Assembly (NCBI RefSeq): GCF_038900055.1
Contig: NZ_JBBMQM010000001.1
Coordinates: 3,596,001 to 3,660,000, forward strand
Length of the DNA: 64,000 nucleotides
Reading direction: 5' to 3'
Source: Henriciella sp. AS95
GTDB taxonomy: Bacteria; Pseudomonadota; Alphaproteobacteria; Caulobacterales; Hyphomonadaceae
A program made the position numbers and the translations under genes. Below the pieces are notes generated by a model that did no database searches, was not told where the DNA came from, and saw only the letters and a list, made by a program, of their open reading frames with translations. This document shows, in pieces, positions 34,281-43,834 of the stretch; the stretch's first letter is position 1, and every line of letters begins with the position of its first letter.

Positions 34281-37226
34281 ATGATTCCGAAAACGCACCA
34301 GAAGTATCTGATGCTCGCAGGCGCTTCGGCGGTCGCGATGGCCTGGACTGCGCCGCTGGCACTGGCGCAGGATGAGGGCGGCGACGTGCAGCGCAAGCTG
34401 GGCACGGTTCTCGTAACCACGCAGAAGACCGAAGAGTCCATCCAGGATGTTCCAATCGCCGTTTCGGCCTTCGACGAAGAAGCGCTCGACAAGCTGCAGC
34501 TGGCTGGCGGGCCGGATCTCGTAAAGTCCATTCCGAACGTCAACTTCACCAAGGGCAACTTTACCAGCTACAATTTCCGGATCAGGGGTATCGGCGTTGA
34601 CGCTGTCTCGACCTCCGCTGACGCCGGTGTCGGCGTTCACCAGAACGACGTCCCGCTGACCTCCAACAGCCTGTTCGAGGCCGAGTTCTACGATGTCGAG
34701 CGCATCGAGGTCCTGCGGGGCCCGCAAGGCACGCTGTACGGCCGGAACGCAACGGGTGGTGTGTTCAACCTGATTACCGCCAAGCCTGTGCTGGAAGAGT
34801 TCCAGGCTGACGCCAAGCTCACCTATGGCAACTACAACACCGTAAAAGCAAAGGGCATGATCAACGTTCCGCTCGGTGACCGGGCTGCCCTGCGTGTCGC
34901 CGGTTCGCTTCTGCAGCGCGACGGCTATGTTGATAATGTGACGACCGGCAATGATGTCGACGATCGTGACCTTTATTCAATCCGGGCCTCCCTGGCCTGG
35001 GAGCCGACTGACCGACTACGGACCTTCCTCAGCTATGAGCATTTCGAGGAAGACGATAACCGCATCCGGTCCGGCAAGCAGTTCTGTGCCAAGGATCCGA
35101 TCAAGACGAGCTTTGCTAATATTCCAATATCTGCCTTTGACCAGCTGATCACATCGCAGGGCTGTGTGGAGGCCCGGCTTGATGATCCGGCCTCTCTCGG
35201 CGGTGTAAACTCGGCCGGTACTTTGGGTGGCCAGTACGGCTTTCTCTCCGGTACAGTCGGCGGAATCGATCCGAATACCGGCAATGCCATAAACGTCGAT
35301 TCAAATACGAGCGGGATCATTCCAGACCTTCGCAAGACCGAGAGCTATTTCGATCCGACCTATGAAGGCTCGCAGGACCTGATCACCTGGAAAGCCGAAT
35401 TCGACCTCACCGACAGCCTGCTTCTGACCTATCTCGGCAGCTACAATGAGAACGAGGTCATTTCGCAGGAGGATTATAACGAGTACGCAGCGGATGTGGC
35501 GTTCAATACGAGCGCAAGCCCATTCGTCGGCCTGACAGCTTCAATCGACCCTGCACTGCCTGCTGGTTTCACCGCTCTCTATCCGCTGCTGTTTCCAGGC
35601 GGCGTCGTGGCTGACCCTCAGCTCGGCCCGACCAATGCTCTCGTCGCAGCCGATCTCTCGGGCGGATATTCGGAACAGACAACGCATGAATTGCGCCTGC
35701 AGTCGGACTTCGATGGCAAGTTCAACTTCAACCTCGGTGCCATCAGCGTCGACTATGAAACCAATACCGGCCCGAAGATACAGGAAAGCTACTATGTGTT
35801 CTTCAACACATCGTCGGCCTTCAACCGGCTTCTGAATGCGGCCCAGGGCGCTGAGGTTTTCCCGATCGAGGACCTCGCAGACGCTGGCGCTACGCCAATC
35901 GAGAACCTCGATGGCGTGTCGCGTCAGTATTTCCGTTCGATCACACCATACTGGCTTGATAGCTTCGCTGTGTTCGGTGAAGGCTATTACGACGTCACCG
36001 ATGACCTCACGGCCACAGTTGGTCTTCGGTACACGAAGGACGACAAGGAAGTGCTGCGCATTCCAACCTTCCTGTCGGAATCGATCGTCGATATTCCGGA
36101 CCCGCTCGCCGGGACCGGCAAGACGCAGGCAAGCTTCGAGGAAGTGACCGGCCGTGTCGGTTTCGACTGGGCGCCGCAGCTCAACTGGTCTGAGGACTCG
36201 CTGTTCTACGCCTTCTATTCCCGGGGCTATAAGGGCGGCGGTATCAACCCACCGCAGCCGGTCGGTTCAGTCAGCGCGTTCCCGGAACTGTTCGATCCTG
36301 AGTTCATCAACTCCTACGAAATCGGGACGAAGAACACGCTCAATGGCGGCGCGCTTCAGCTCAACGCCACTGGCTTCTACTATGACTATACCGGTTATCA
36401 GATCACGCAGATCATCAACCGCACGTCAGCCAACTTCAACGTCGATGCCGAGATCAAGGGCCTCGAACTTGAAACAATCTGGAACCCGACATCCACGCTC
36501 GTGCTGAACGCCAACCTTGGCCTTCTCGACGCACAGGTAAAGGATACCTACGGCGTTGACGTGCTCGATCGCACGAACGGTCGCGCGGATCTTGTCGTCC
36601 TCAAGCAGTTCCCGGGTGCCGCGAACTGCGTCGTATCGGCAGAGGGTTACGCCACCGTTCTGGGCGCAATTGCCACCGGTGCAATTAATCCATCGACGGG
36701 CCAACCGTTCGCACCGGGCTCAACCCTTGGTCTTTGCTCGGGTGCCTTCGCCGGTGCCGAAGCAGCCTTCGGCGTCGGCAGTGTCACCTACACTGACACC
36801 AATGGTCAGACCCAGACGATTGGCGGCCTCACGCCATTCGAGGGTGATGCCAAGGACCTCGACGGCAACAACCTGCCGGGTACGCCGGACACCACGCTCA
36901 GCATTGGTGCAGAGTACACATTCGAAGCCCTTGGTGGCGGCGGCTGGAACATGCGTTTGCGCGGTGACTACTACTACCAGGCCGATGCCTTCTCACGGGT
37001 CTGGAATACGGGCCGTGACGAGCTGGACAGCTGGGACAACATCAACCTGTCCATCCTGTTCTCGAATGACGAGATGGGCCTCGACTTCGAAATCTTCGGC
37101 AAGAATATCGGTGATGACGATGTGATCACCGGCTCTTATCTGACCGATGACTCCTCGGGTCTTTTCTCGAACGTCTTCCTGAACGAGCCAGCCCTTTACG
37201 GCGTCTCGATCAGCAAGCGCTGGTAA
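34281..37226 (+). CDS. TonB-dependent outer-membrane receptor
   Basis: 981 residues from ATG 34281, with GGGAGGAG 5 bases upstream and signal peptide MIPKTHQKYLMLAGASAVAM-AW...ALAQ. The plug starts with a TonB-box-like region then VLVTTQKTEESIQDVPIAVS, IRGIGVDAVSTSADAGVGV and the conserved VERIEVLRGPQGTLYGRNA; the barrel ends in SKRW. Such receptors take up siderophores, vitamin B12 or sugars by TonB energy. The adjacent sugar-dehydrogenase gene weakly suggests a carbohydrate substrate. Divergent from queC. Confidence 0.95.
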   Translation: MIPKTHQKYLMLAGASAVAMAWTAPLALAQDEGGDVQRKLGTVLVTTQKTEESIQDVPIAVSAFDEEALDKLQLAGGPDLVKSIPNVNFTKGNFTSYNFRIRGIGVDAVSTSADAGVGVHQNDVPLTSNSLFEAEFYDVERIEVLRGPQGTLYGRNATGGVFNLITAKPVLEEFQADAKLTYGNYNTVKAKGMINVPLGDRAALRVAGSLLQRDGYVDNVTTGNDVDDRDLYSIRASLAWEPTDRLRTFLSYEHFEEDDNRIRSGKQFCAKDPIKTSFANIPISAFDQLITSQGCVEARLDDPASLGGVNSAGTLGGQYGFLSGTVGGIDPNTGNAINVDSNTSGIIPDLRKTESYFDPTYEGSQDLITWKAEFDLTDSLLLTYLGSYNENEVISQEDYNEYAADVAFNTSASPFVGLTASIDPALPAGFTALYPLLFPGGVVADPQLGPTNALVAADLSGGYSEQTTHELRLQSDFDGKFNFNLGAISVDYETNTGPKIQESYYVFFNTSSAFNRLLNAAQGAEVFPIEDLADAGATPIENLDGVSRQYFRSITPYWLDSFAVFGEGYYDVTDDLTATVGLRYTKDDKEVLRIPTFLSESIVDIPDPLAGTGKTQASFEEVTGRVGFDWAPQLNWSEDSLFYAFYSRGYKGGGINPPQPVGSVSAFPELFDPEFINSYEIGTKNTLNGGALQLNATGFYYDYTGYQITQIINRTSANFNVDAEIKGLELETIWNPTSTLVLNANLGLLDAQVKDTYGVDVLDRTNGRADLVVLKQFPGAANCVVSAEGYATVLGAIATGAINPSTGQPFAPGSTLGLCSGAFAGAEAAFGVGSVTYTDTNGQTQTIGGLTPFEGDAKDLDGNNLPGTPDTTLSIGAEYTFEALGGGGWNMRLRGDYYYQADAFSRVWNTGRDELDSWDNINLSILFSNDEMGLDFEIFGKNIGDDDVITGSYLTDDSSGLFSNVFLNEPALYGVSISKRW

Positions 37227-37250
37227 GACCCACCTGACACATGAACGGAA

Positions 37251-37281
37251 AGGGCGGCTCGCGGGCCGCCCTTTTTATTTT
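37251..37281 (+). terminator. terminator of the TonB receptor gene
   Basis: AGGGCGGC (37251-37258), 6-base loop, GCCGCCCT (37265-37272), then TTTTTATTTTT. The next gene starts only 70 bases later. Confidence 0.88.
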
Positions 37282-37351
37282 TGCGCAGGATCGATTTGCG
37301 CAATCACGCATTGGCTTTACAGTCCCGGCTCTTGCTTATGGTGGACCCCAA

Positions 37352-38575
37352 ATGAGACTTTCAATCCTTCTGGCATCAACCGCCCTTCTCGCCGGCGCCT
37401 GCTCCGGTTCAGACGACGCGCCAGCAATGGGCGGCGCCGATGCTGGCGACACTGAAACGGCCAGTGAGGGCGACGAGTCTGGCCCGGCGAGCGCGGCCAA
37501 CGCGCTGACATCCGAAGACGGCTTCACGCTGACCCCTGTGGCGAGCGGCCTTTCCGTGCCTTGGGACATGGTGTTCCTGCCCGGCGGCGACATCCTGGTT
37601 ACAGAGCGCAGCGGTGCGATCCGCGTGATCCGCGATGGCGAGCTGTTGCCGGCCCCCGTCGCCGGCACGCCCGAGGCGCTTGTCGAAGGCCAGGGCGGCT
37701 ATTTCGCCATGGCGCTCGACCCCGATTTTGCGAGCAATCGCACGCTGTACCTGGCGTTCGCCAAGGGCGAGTCGGGCGACAACAAGACCACTGTCGTGAA
37801 GGGCGTTCTTTCCGATGATGCAAGCGAGCTCACCGACGTCGCCGAAATCTTTGCCGGAACTAGCCGCGAGACGACCTATCACTTTGGCGGACGGCTGGCC
37901 TTCCTGCCCGATGGCACGCTGATCGTCACGATGGGCGAAGGCTTCCGCTATATGGATGAAGCGCAAAACCCGATGAACTATCACGGCACCATTGCGCGGA
38001 TTAATTCCGATGGCTCGATCCCCGAGGACAATCCGTTTGCAGATGGCGCCGATGGCGCGCCGGCGGTCTGGACGTATGGCCATCGCAATGTGCAGGGCCT
38101 CGTCTATGACGCTGGCCGCGACATTCTGTGGGCGCATGAGCACGGCCCGAAAGGCGGCGACGAGCTGAACATCATCGAGCCGGCCAATAATTATGGCTGG
38201 CCTAGGATCACCTATGGCGTGAACTATGACGGCACGATCATCACAGAGGAAACCGAGGCCGAGGGCATGGAACAGCCGGTGGTGAAATGGGTGCCGTCCA
38301 TCGCGCCGTCAGGCATGGCGCTGGTTAGCGGCGATGTCTGGGCCGACTGGGACGGCGACCTCATCGTCGGCGGCATGAATGGCCCCAAGGGCAAGAAACT
38401 CGTTCACATCGAGCTGGATGAAGGTGGCGGTCTCATCGGCACTGAAGACCTGCTCGCCGATCTGGATCTACCCTATCGTGATGTCGCGATCAGCCCCGAT
38501 GGCCAGCTTTTCATCGCCACGGCTGAAGCCGAAGGCACGATCTACGAAGTGACCCGAACCGAAGCGCCGGAATAG
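37352..38575 (+). CDS. PQQ-dependent sugar dehydrogenase-like lipoprotein
   Basis: 407 residues from ATG 37352: MRLSILLASTALLAGAC is a lipoprotein signal, followed by a Gly/Ser/Asp-rich linker to about residue 55. Then the six-bladed beta-propeller of soluble glucose/aldose dehydrogenases (GLSVPWDMVFLPGGDILVTE; YGHRNVQGLVYD; HEHGPKGGDELNIIEPANNYGWP). Oxidises sugars in the periplasm with PQQ. Anchored in a membrane. Follows the TonB receptor but has the terminator in between, so probably separately transcribed. Confidence 0.9.
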   Translation: MRLSILLASTALLAGACSGSDDAPAMGGADAGDTETASEGDESGPASAANALTSEDGFTLTPVASGLSVPWDMVFLPGGDILVTERSGAIRVIRDGELLPAPVAGTPEALVEGQGGYFAMALDPDFASNRTLYLAFAKGESGDNKTTVVKGVLSDDASELTDVAEIFAGTSRETTYHFGGRLAFLPDGTLIVTMGEGFRYMDEAQNPMNYHGTIARINSDGSIPEDNPFADGADGAPAVWTYGHRNVQGLVYDAGRDILWAHEHGPKGGDELNIIEPANNYGWPRITYGVNYDGTIITEETEAEGMEQPVVKWVPSIAPSGMALVSGDVWADWDGDLIVGGMNGPKGKKLVHIELDEGGGLIGTEDLLADLDLPYRDVAISPDGQLFIATAEAEGTIYEVTRTEAPE

Positions 38576-38586
38576 GCAGGCCCGTC

Positions 38587-39207
38587 ATGATTACGCTGCA
38601 CCATCTGCGCATCGGCAGATCGATCTTCACGGTCTGGCTGCTGGAGGAGATGGGCCTCGACTATGAGCTGAAAGTCTATCACCGCAATCCGCAGACCTTC
38701 CGATCGCAGGACGACATCAAGCAGGCCACCCCGCTCGGCAAGTCGCCGACGCTGGAAGATGGCGACATCATGCTGACCGAGTCCGGGGCGATCGCGGCTT
38801 ATCTGGTTGATCGCTATGACACCGACCGCAAGCTCGCGCCGGACCGGACCGACTGGAAGGCTTATGCGGAGTATCTTCGCTGGCTGCACTATCCGGAAGG
38901 CTCGGTCTTTCTGCCGCTCTTCCTGCGCATGTTGCAGGCCCGCGAAGGCGACAATCCATCGCCGGTGTACAAGGCGTTTGCCGATGGCGAGGTGCCGCTG
39001 CATCTCGGTCTGCTCGACGAGCGGCTGGGTGAGATGCCCTACATTCTGGGAGACACATTCCAAGCGCCGGATATCGGTATCAGCTATGCGGCAAACATGG
39101 CCGAACGCGTCGGCGAGATCGGTCCTTACAAGAACCTCAAAGCCTATCTCGACCGGAATATGGAGCGCGAGGCCTGGAAGCGGGCGAAAGCGCGGGCGGT
39201 TGAGTAG
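38587..39207 (+). CDS. glutathione S-transferase family protein
   Basis: 206 residues. N-terminal thioredoxin fold: ITLHHLRIGRSIFTVWLLEEM (R-S-x-x-x-x-W-L-L-E-E is the bacterial GST active-site pattern) and TPLGKSPTLEDGDIMLTESGAIAAYL (cis-Pro and E-S motif), then the all-helical C-terminal domain. Cytosolic. It starts 12 bases after the sugar-dehydrogenase stop, so possibly co-transcribed. Paralogous in design to the lipoprotein at 45679. Confidence 0.9.
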   Translation: MITLHHLRIGRSIFTVWLLEEMGLDYELKVYHRNPQTFRSQDDIKQATPLGKSPTLEDGDIMLTESGAIAAYLVDRYDTDRKLAPDRTDWKAYAEYLRWLHYPEGSVFLPLFLRMLQAREGDNPSPVYKAFADGEVPLHLGLLDERLGEMPYILGDTFQAPDIGISYAANMAERVGEIGPYKNLKAYLDRNMEREAWKRAKARAVE

Positions 39208-39219
39208 ATTGCGCTGACC

Positions 39220-39298
39220 GGCTTCGTGGTTCGACTTCGCTCACCATGAAGCCTTCTGGCCTGCAGGAAACAGCCTTCATCCTCAGCGAAGTAGAAGG
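39220..39298. repeat. two interspersed palindromic repeat elements
   Basis: 39220-39253 has GGCTTC...GAAGCC ends and contains TGGTTCGACTTCGCTCACC (39227-39245), also found in the large inverted repeat at 43729-43805. 39274-39298 is CCTTC...GAAGG around CATCCTCAGCGAAGTA, a related element. Neither encodes protein. Confidence 0.65.
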
Positions 39299-39322
39299 AC
39301 GCGGCCGTTACGTGCAACGCAG

Positions 39323-39925
39323 CTACCGCCGCGAGCGCATCGCGGCCGCGAGCGTGCCTTCATCGAGATGGTCGAGCTCACCGCCATGCGGGACGCCCTG
39401 GGCGAGGCGCGTGATGGTGATGTCGAAATCTTCCAGCTGGTCCTTCACATAGTCGACCGTGATCTGGCCATCGAGCGTGGCGCTGAGGGCGAAGATCACC
39501 TCGCGGATACCGCCCTGCCTGATGCGGTCGACAAGCATGCCGATGGTGAGGTCTTCCGGCTCGACGCCGTCCAGCGGAGAGAGCACGCCGCCGAGAACAT
39601 GATAGCGCCCGCGAAAGGCGCTCGCACGCTCGAGCGCCCAGAGGTCCGGCACATCTTCGACCACACAGATCACACTCTCATCGCGGTTCGTCGACTGGCA
39701 GACCGCGCAGGGCTGCAGCGTGTCGAAATTCCCGCAGGTCTCGCAGCGCTCAATCTTGTGACCCGCATCAGCCAGCGCATCGGCGAGCGGCAGCAGCAGC
39801 TGGTCCTTGCGCTTCAGCAGGTGAAGCGCCGCGCGGCGCGCAGAGCGTGGCCCGAAGCCCGGAAGCTTCGCGATCAGCTCGATCATTTTCATTATTTCCG
39901 GGCCGGCGCTCTTCTGGCTCATCAC
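39323..39925 (-). CDS. recR: recombination mediator protein RecR
   Basis: 200 residues. Helix-hairpin-helix start [20 protein letters not shown], zinc finger C-x2-C ... C-x2-C ([20 protein letters not shown]), TOPRIM domain with the [19 protein letters not shown] motif. It works with RecO/RecF to load RecA at gapped DNA. Last gene of dnaX-ybaB-recR. Confidence 0.96.
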   Translation of the reverse strand: MMSQKSAGPEIMKMIELIAKLPGFGPRSARRAALHLLKRKDQLLLPLADALADAGHKIERCETCGNFDTLQPCAVCQSTNRDESVICVVEDVPDLWALERASAFRGRYHVLGGVLSPLDGVEPEDLTIGMLVDRIRQGGIREVIFALSATLDGQITVDYVKDQLEDFDITITRLAQGVPHGGELDHLDEGTLAAAMRSRR

Positions 39926-39938
39926 AGAAAGGCAGGCC

Positions 39939-40262
39939 TCAGAAAGGCAGTTTGAAGCCGGGGAGCATGCCGCCCATGCCGGAGGTCGCTTCCTTCATCG
40001 CCTTCTCGACTTCCTCGTCGAGGCGTTTGCGGGCATCGGAATGCGCCGCCTTGACGAGGTCTTCAACGATTTCGGCTTCGTCATCCATCAGGGATGGATC
40101 GATGGTCAGGCCGACCATTTCGCCCTTGCCGCGCAGGCGGACCTTGACCAGCCCGGCCCCGGCAATGCCTTCGGCCTCGACCTGTTCGATCTTTTCCTGG
40201 GCTTCCTGCATCTTGGCCTGCATCTGCTGGGCCTGCTGCATGATCTTTCCGAGGTCTTTCAT
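39939..40262 (-). CDS. YbaB/EbfC nucleoid-associated protein
   Basis: 107 residues. [20 protein letters not shown] (helix with Q/M repeats) and [15 protein letters not shown] ... [20 protein letters not shown] are the family signatures. Dimeric DNA-binding protein. It lies 14 bases upstream of recR and 10 bases after dnaX in the operon. Confidence 0.94.
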   Translation of the reverse strand: MKDLGKIMQQAQQMQAKMQEAQEKIEQVEAEGIAGAGLVKVRLRGKGEMVGLTIDPSLMDDEAEIVEDLVKAAHSDARKRLDEEVEKAMKEATSGMGGMLPGFKLPF

Positions 40263-40271
40263 TGTGGGCCT

Positions 40272-42017
40272 TTAGCCTTTCTTTGAATTGGCGACGCGCA
40301 AGGGAACGACATTGTCGCCCGCAGGCTCGTCTTCAAGGGGCGCTTCGCGGCGCACCTCGATAATCTCCGCCCCCGGAATGGCTTCAAGAGCAGCCTTTAC
40401 GTCCGGATGGGTTTTGACTTGGTCGATCCGTTCCTGCTTCTGGCGGTCTTCGCGTTCCTTCACGGTCTCGCGGGTCGTCTGCGCCTTGCGCACATCCCAT
40501 TCCAGACCGGTGGAGATTTCGAGGAAGTCCGTCAGGCGGCGCAGCAGATCGACTGGCGCGCCGTCTTTGAGGTCACAGCTGATCGTGCCTTCGGCAAACA
40601 GGGCGGGGCGGATATAGGCCTTGGCCTCCCCCCAGAGCGTCGGCTCGCGCTCCTTCTCCAGAAGGTCCAGCACGTCCTCGAACTTGGACAGCTTGCCTGT
40701 CCCGCCGCCGCCCACGGGGACGACATTCGGGTCGGCCTTGCCGCCCCTGCCCTTTGCGTTGGATGGCTTGCCGCCGCCTTCCGCGATCATCCGGGCCGCA
40801 TCTTCCGGCGATGGCAGCCCGGCGGCTGCGACGAGGCGAAGGATGACCATGCGCAGCGCAACGTCGCTTTCCGGCGCGCTTTGCGTGTCGCGGTAGCCTG
40901 AGAGCAGGATCTGCCAGTTGCGCTGGGCCTGCGCCGGGGTGACGCTGTCGGCAATCTGGCGGGTGCGGCTCGTCCAGTCGGCCGGGCCGGGCAGCGTGTA
41001 ATTATCGCCCATGGCCTGGACTGTCGCGACATCGGCGGCGATCTCGAGCAGGTCTTTCATCAGGACGAGCGGGTCGGCGCCGATCTGGATCTGGTCGGTG
41101 ATCTCGTTGACCGCCTCTTTCGCCTTTCCGGTCACGGCATATTCGAACACGTCGAGCAGGCGGAGCCGGTCGCCGAGGCCGAGCATGTGGCGCACGGCTT
41201 CACCGCTGATCTCGCCGCCATCAAGGCCCTGCACGATGGCCTGGTCGAGAATGGACAGCCCGTCTCGGACAGAGCCTTCGGCGGCGCGGGCGATGAGGGT
41301 GATGCCCTCGTCGGAAATCTTTGCGCCTTCACGGGCACCAATTTTTGCGAGGTGCGCAGCGAGCTCGCCGGTGTCGAGGCGTTTCAGATCGAAGCGCTGG
41401 CAGCGGGAGAGAACCGTCACCGGCACCTTGCGGATTTCGGTGGTCGCAAAAATAAATTTCACGTGGGGTGGCGGCTCTTCTAGAGTCTTCAGAAGGGCGT
41501 TGAAGGACGCGGTCGACAGCATGTGAACTTCGTCGATGATGTAGACCTTGTAGCGCGCCGACTGCGGCGCATACCGAACGCCGTCCAGGAGGTCGCGCAT
41601 ATCGGCAACACCGGTGCGGCTGGCAGCATCAAGCTCCAGCACGTCGGGGTGGCGGCTTTCCATGATCGCCTTGCAGTGTTCGCCCGGCGGATCGAGCTTC
41701 AGGCTGGGGCCGTCATGGTCGTCGCTCTGATAGTTGAAGGCGCGGGCGAGCAGGCGGGCGGTGGTGGTTTTCCCCACCCCGCGCACACCGGTTAGCATGA
41801 AGGCGTGGGCGATGCGGTCCAGCTCAAACGCGTTGCGCAGGGTGCGGACCATCGCCTCCTGGCCGATCAGGTCAGAGAAGAGTTTCGGGCGATATTTCCG
41901 CGCCAGCACCTGATAGGATTTCTGATCGCCCTCCACGCCCATTTCCTCTTCCCCAAACATGGAGAAAGTCGCGTCATCGCGCTCGTCTTCGGGCTGGAGG
42001 TCACCATCATCGCTCAT
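40272..42017 (-). CDS. dnaX: DNA polymerase III subunit gamma/tau
   Basis: 581 residues from ATG 42017 (the frame stays open to 42272 but no homologous sequence precedes this codon). YQVLARKYRPKLFSDLIGQE, Walker A GVRGVGKTTTARLLARAF, sensor block VYIIDEVHMLSTASFNALLKTLEEPPPHVKF. Clamp-loader ATPase. Of the usual four zinc cysteines only one is seen (GEHCKAIMES), so the zinc module appears lost. A full tau-type tail is present; no clear slippery site for a gamma frameshift was noticed. First gene of the operon. Confidence 0.95.
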   Translation of the reverse strand: MSDDGDLQPEDERDDATFSMFGEEEMGVEGDQKSYQVLARKYRPKLFSDLIGQEAMVRTLRNAFELDRIAHAFMLTGVRGVGKTTTARLLARAFNYQSDDHDGPSLKLDPPGEHCKAIMESRHPDVLELDAASRTGVADMRDLLDGVRYAPQSARYKVYIIDEVHMLSTASFNALLKTLEEPPPHVKFIFATTEIRKVPVTVLSRCQRFDLKRLDTGELAAHLAKIGAREGAKISDEGITLIARAAEGSVRDGLSILDQAIVQGLDGGEISGEAVRHMLGLGDRLRLLDVFEYAVTGKAKEAVNEITDQIQIGADPLVLMKDLLEIAADVATVQAMGDNYTLPGPADWTSRTRQIADSVTPAQAQRNWQILLSGYRDTQSAPESDVALRMVILRLVAAAGLPSPEDAARMIAEGGGKPSNAKGRGGKADPNVVPVGGGGTGKLSKFEDVLDLLEKEREPTLWGEAKAYIRPALFAEGTISCDLKDGAPVDLLRRLTDFLEISTGLEWDVRKAQTTRETVKEREDRQKQERIDQVKTHPDVKAALEAIPGAEIIEVRREAPLEDEPAGDNVVPLRVANSKKG

Positions 42018-42116
42018 CGCGCGGATAATGGCAGGGACTCGGGGTTCTCCGCAATGGCGGGGCCCAGCTTTTCGCGGCCTTTGCCTGTGGGTGGATCGAT
42101 CTAAGTGTAAGCAGAG

Positions 42117-43610
42117 ATGTCTACCGCGCTCCTGATCTTCCCCCACCAGCTCTTCGACCACCACCCCGGCCTCGACAAGCGGCCGCGCCGGATCTGCCTC
42201 ATTGAGGACACGCTGTTCTTCGGGGATCGCCAGTATCCGATGCGCTTTCACAAGCAGAAGCTGTGGCTGCACCGCGCCTCAATGATGCGCTATGCCAAGC
42301 GGCTGGAGCGGCTGACACCGCAATTTGAGTATATCCGCTACACGCCCGGAAAGCCGCTGCTGGAGCCGACGATCAAGCGCCTCGCCGATGCCGGCATTGA
42401 CGAGATCATCGCCTGCGACCCGGTCGACTTCATCCTCGAAAAGCGCCTGCGCGCCTATTGCGAGGCCGAGGGGCTGGACCTCAAGCTGCTCAACAGCCCG
42501 ATGTTCCTCAACACGCCGGGCGAGAACCGGGCCTGGCGCGAGGACCATAAATCCTGGTTCATGGCCGAGTTCTACAAGCGCCAGCGCCGCCATTTCGGCG
42601 TGCTGATGGAGGGCGATGCGCCGAAGGGCGGCCAGTGGAGCTTTGACGAAGAGAACCGCAAGAAAGTCCCGAAAAAACGGCGTGATAACCCGCCGCGCCT
42701 TCGCCCGCGTGAGCCGAGCAAGCTGGAAGAGCAGGCCCGGCGCGAGATCGAAGAAGACTTCCCGGACAATTACGGCTCGCTGCGCGATATCTACTGGCCA
42801 ACCAGCCATGAAGACGCCGAAAGCTGGCTCGGCAAGTTCCTGTCAGAACGGTTCGAACTGTTCGGCCCTTATGAAGACGCGATCCTGGCGCGCGAGGGCC
42901 TGCTCTGGCATTCGGCGATCACACCCATGCTGAATATCGGCCTGCTGACGCCGAAACTGGTGCTGGATGCGGCGATGGCCGTGATCGAGGCGCGCGACAT
43001 TCCGATGAACTCGGCAGAGGGGTTCGTGCGGCAGGTCATCGGCTGGCGCGAATTCATGCGCGCGACCTATGAAGACCTTGGCGTGGACATGCGCAACGGC
43101 AATCACTGGGGTCATGAGCGGCCCCTGCCGGAGAGTTTCTGGACGGGCGAGACGGGCATCGGCCCCATCGATGACACGATAAAAAGGGTCCTGAAAACAG
43201 GCTATTGCCACCATATTGAGCGGCTAATGGTACTCGGCGGGTTCATGTTCATCTGCGAGATTGATCCCAAGGACATCTATCGCTGGTTCATGGAAATGTT
43301 CGCCGATAGCTATGACTGGGTCATGGTGCCGAATGCCTATGCGATGAGCCAGAATGCCGATGGCGGCCGTATCACGACGAAGCCGTATTTCTCCGGCTCG
43401 GCCTATATTCGCAAGATGGGCAACCATGAGACGGGTGAGTGGTGCGATATCTGGGACGGGCTCTACTGGCGCTGGATCTGGCGCAACCGGGAGACGCTGT
43501 CCGGCAATCCGCGCTGGGCGATGATGGTGTCCATGGCCGAGAAGATGGATGAGAAAACCTTACAAGGGCATCTTGAGACGGCGGCGAATTTCCTGCGGGG
43601 ATTCCGGTGA
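42117..43610 (+). CDS. cryptochrome/photolyase-related protein (PhrB/FeS-BCP branch)
   Basis: 497 residues. The N-terminus LLIFPHQLFDHHPGL, the middle GGQWSFDEENRKK, and the FAD part (ADGGRITTKPYFSGSAYI, WDGLYWRWI, MNSAEGFVRQVIGWREFMR) belong to the photolyase-related class that includes the (6-4) photolyase PhrB. In that class a Y-C-x2-C segment and later Cys bind a 4Fe-4S cluster; here that loop is shortened (RKMGNHETGEWCDIWDG) and only the last Cys is clear. Blue-light DNA repair or signalling. Divergent from dnaX. Confidence 0.87.
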   Translation: MSTALLIFPHQLFDHHPGLDKRPRRICLIEDTLFFGDRQYPMRFHKQKLWLHRASMMRYAKRLERLTPQFEYIRYTPGKPLLEPTIKRLADAGIDEIIACDPVDFILEKRLRAYCEAEGLDLKLLNSPMFLNTPGENRAWREDHKSWFMAEFYKRQRRHFGVLMEGDAPKGGQWSFDEENRKKVPKKRRDNPPRLRPREPSKLEEQARREIEEDFPDNYGSLRDIYWPTSHEDAESWLGKFLSERFELFGPYEDAILAREGLLWHSAITPMLNIGLLTPKLVLDAAMAVIEARDIPMNSAEGFVRQVIGWREFMRATYEDLGVDMRNGNHWGHERPLPESFWTGETGIGPIDDTIKRVLKTGYCHHIERLMVLGGFMFICEIDPKDIYRWFMEMFADSYDWVMVPNAYAMSQNADGGRITTKPYFSGSAYIRKMGNHETGEWCDIWDGLYWRWIWRNRETLSGNPRWAMMVSMAEKMDEKTLQGHLETAANFLRGFR

Positions 43611-43650
43611 TGTGGGGTGGGGGATGGATCGGCGTTTCGGGACGTGAATT

Positions 43651-43705
43651 GGCAGGCCGATTATAGGCCGATTTCAGGCCGATACTGGGTCGATTTTGGG
43701 TCGAT
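43651..43705. repeat. five tandem 11-bp units
   Basis: Contiguous units GGCAGGCCGAT, TATAGGCCGAT, TTCAGGCCGAT, ACTGGGTCGAT, TTTGGGTCGAT. All share the last three bases GAT and G at position 4 or 5; the period matches about one DNA turn. Located just after the photolyase-related gene. Confidence 0.75.
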
Positions 43706-43728
43706 GCATGTGAGCACGACCCACGAGA

Positions 43729-43805
43729 CGCCATGGTGAGCGAAGTCGAACCATGAAGAGGCCAGACGCGCCCGCCGCGATGGTTCGACTTCGCTCACCA
43801 TGGCG
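43729..43805. repeat. 26-bp perfect inverted repeat
   Basis: Arms 43729-43754 and 43780-43805 are exact reverse complements (right arm contains TGGTTCGACTTCGCTCACC) around 25 bases. A related element is at 39227. No T-run follows. It is an interspersed palindromic element rather than a simple terminator. Confidence 0.8.
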
Positions 43806-43834
43806 GCTTTGAGAGGCCGCGCCCCACCTCCGAA

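Noticed and set aside
40272-42017. Programmed frameshift in dnaX
   Set aside because: No A-run slippery site with a following stem was seen; the frame continues to a full tau-length protein.
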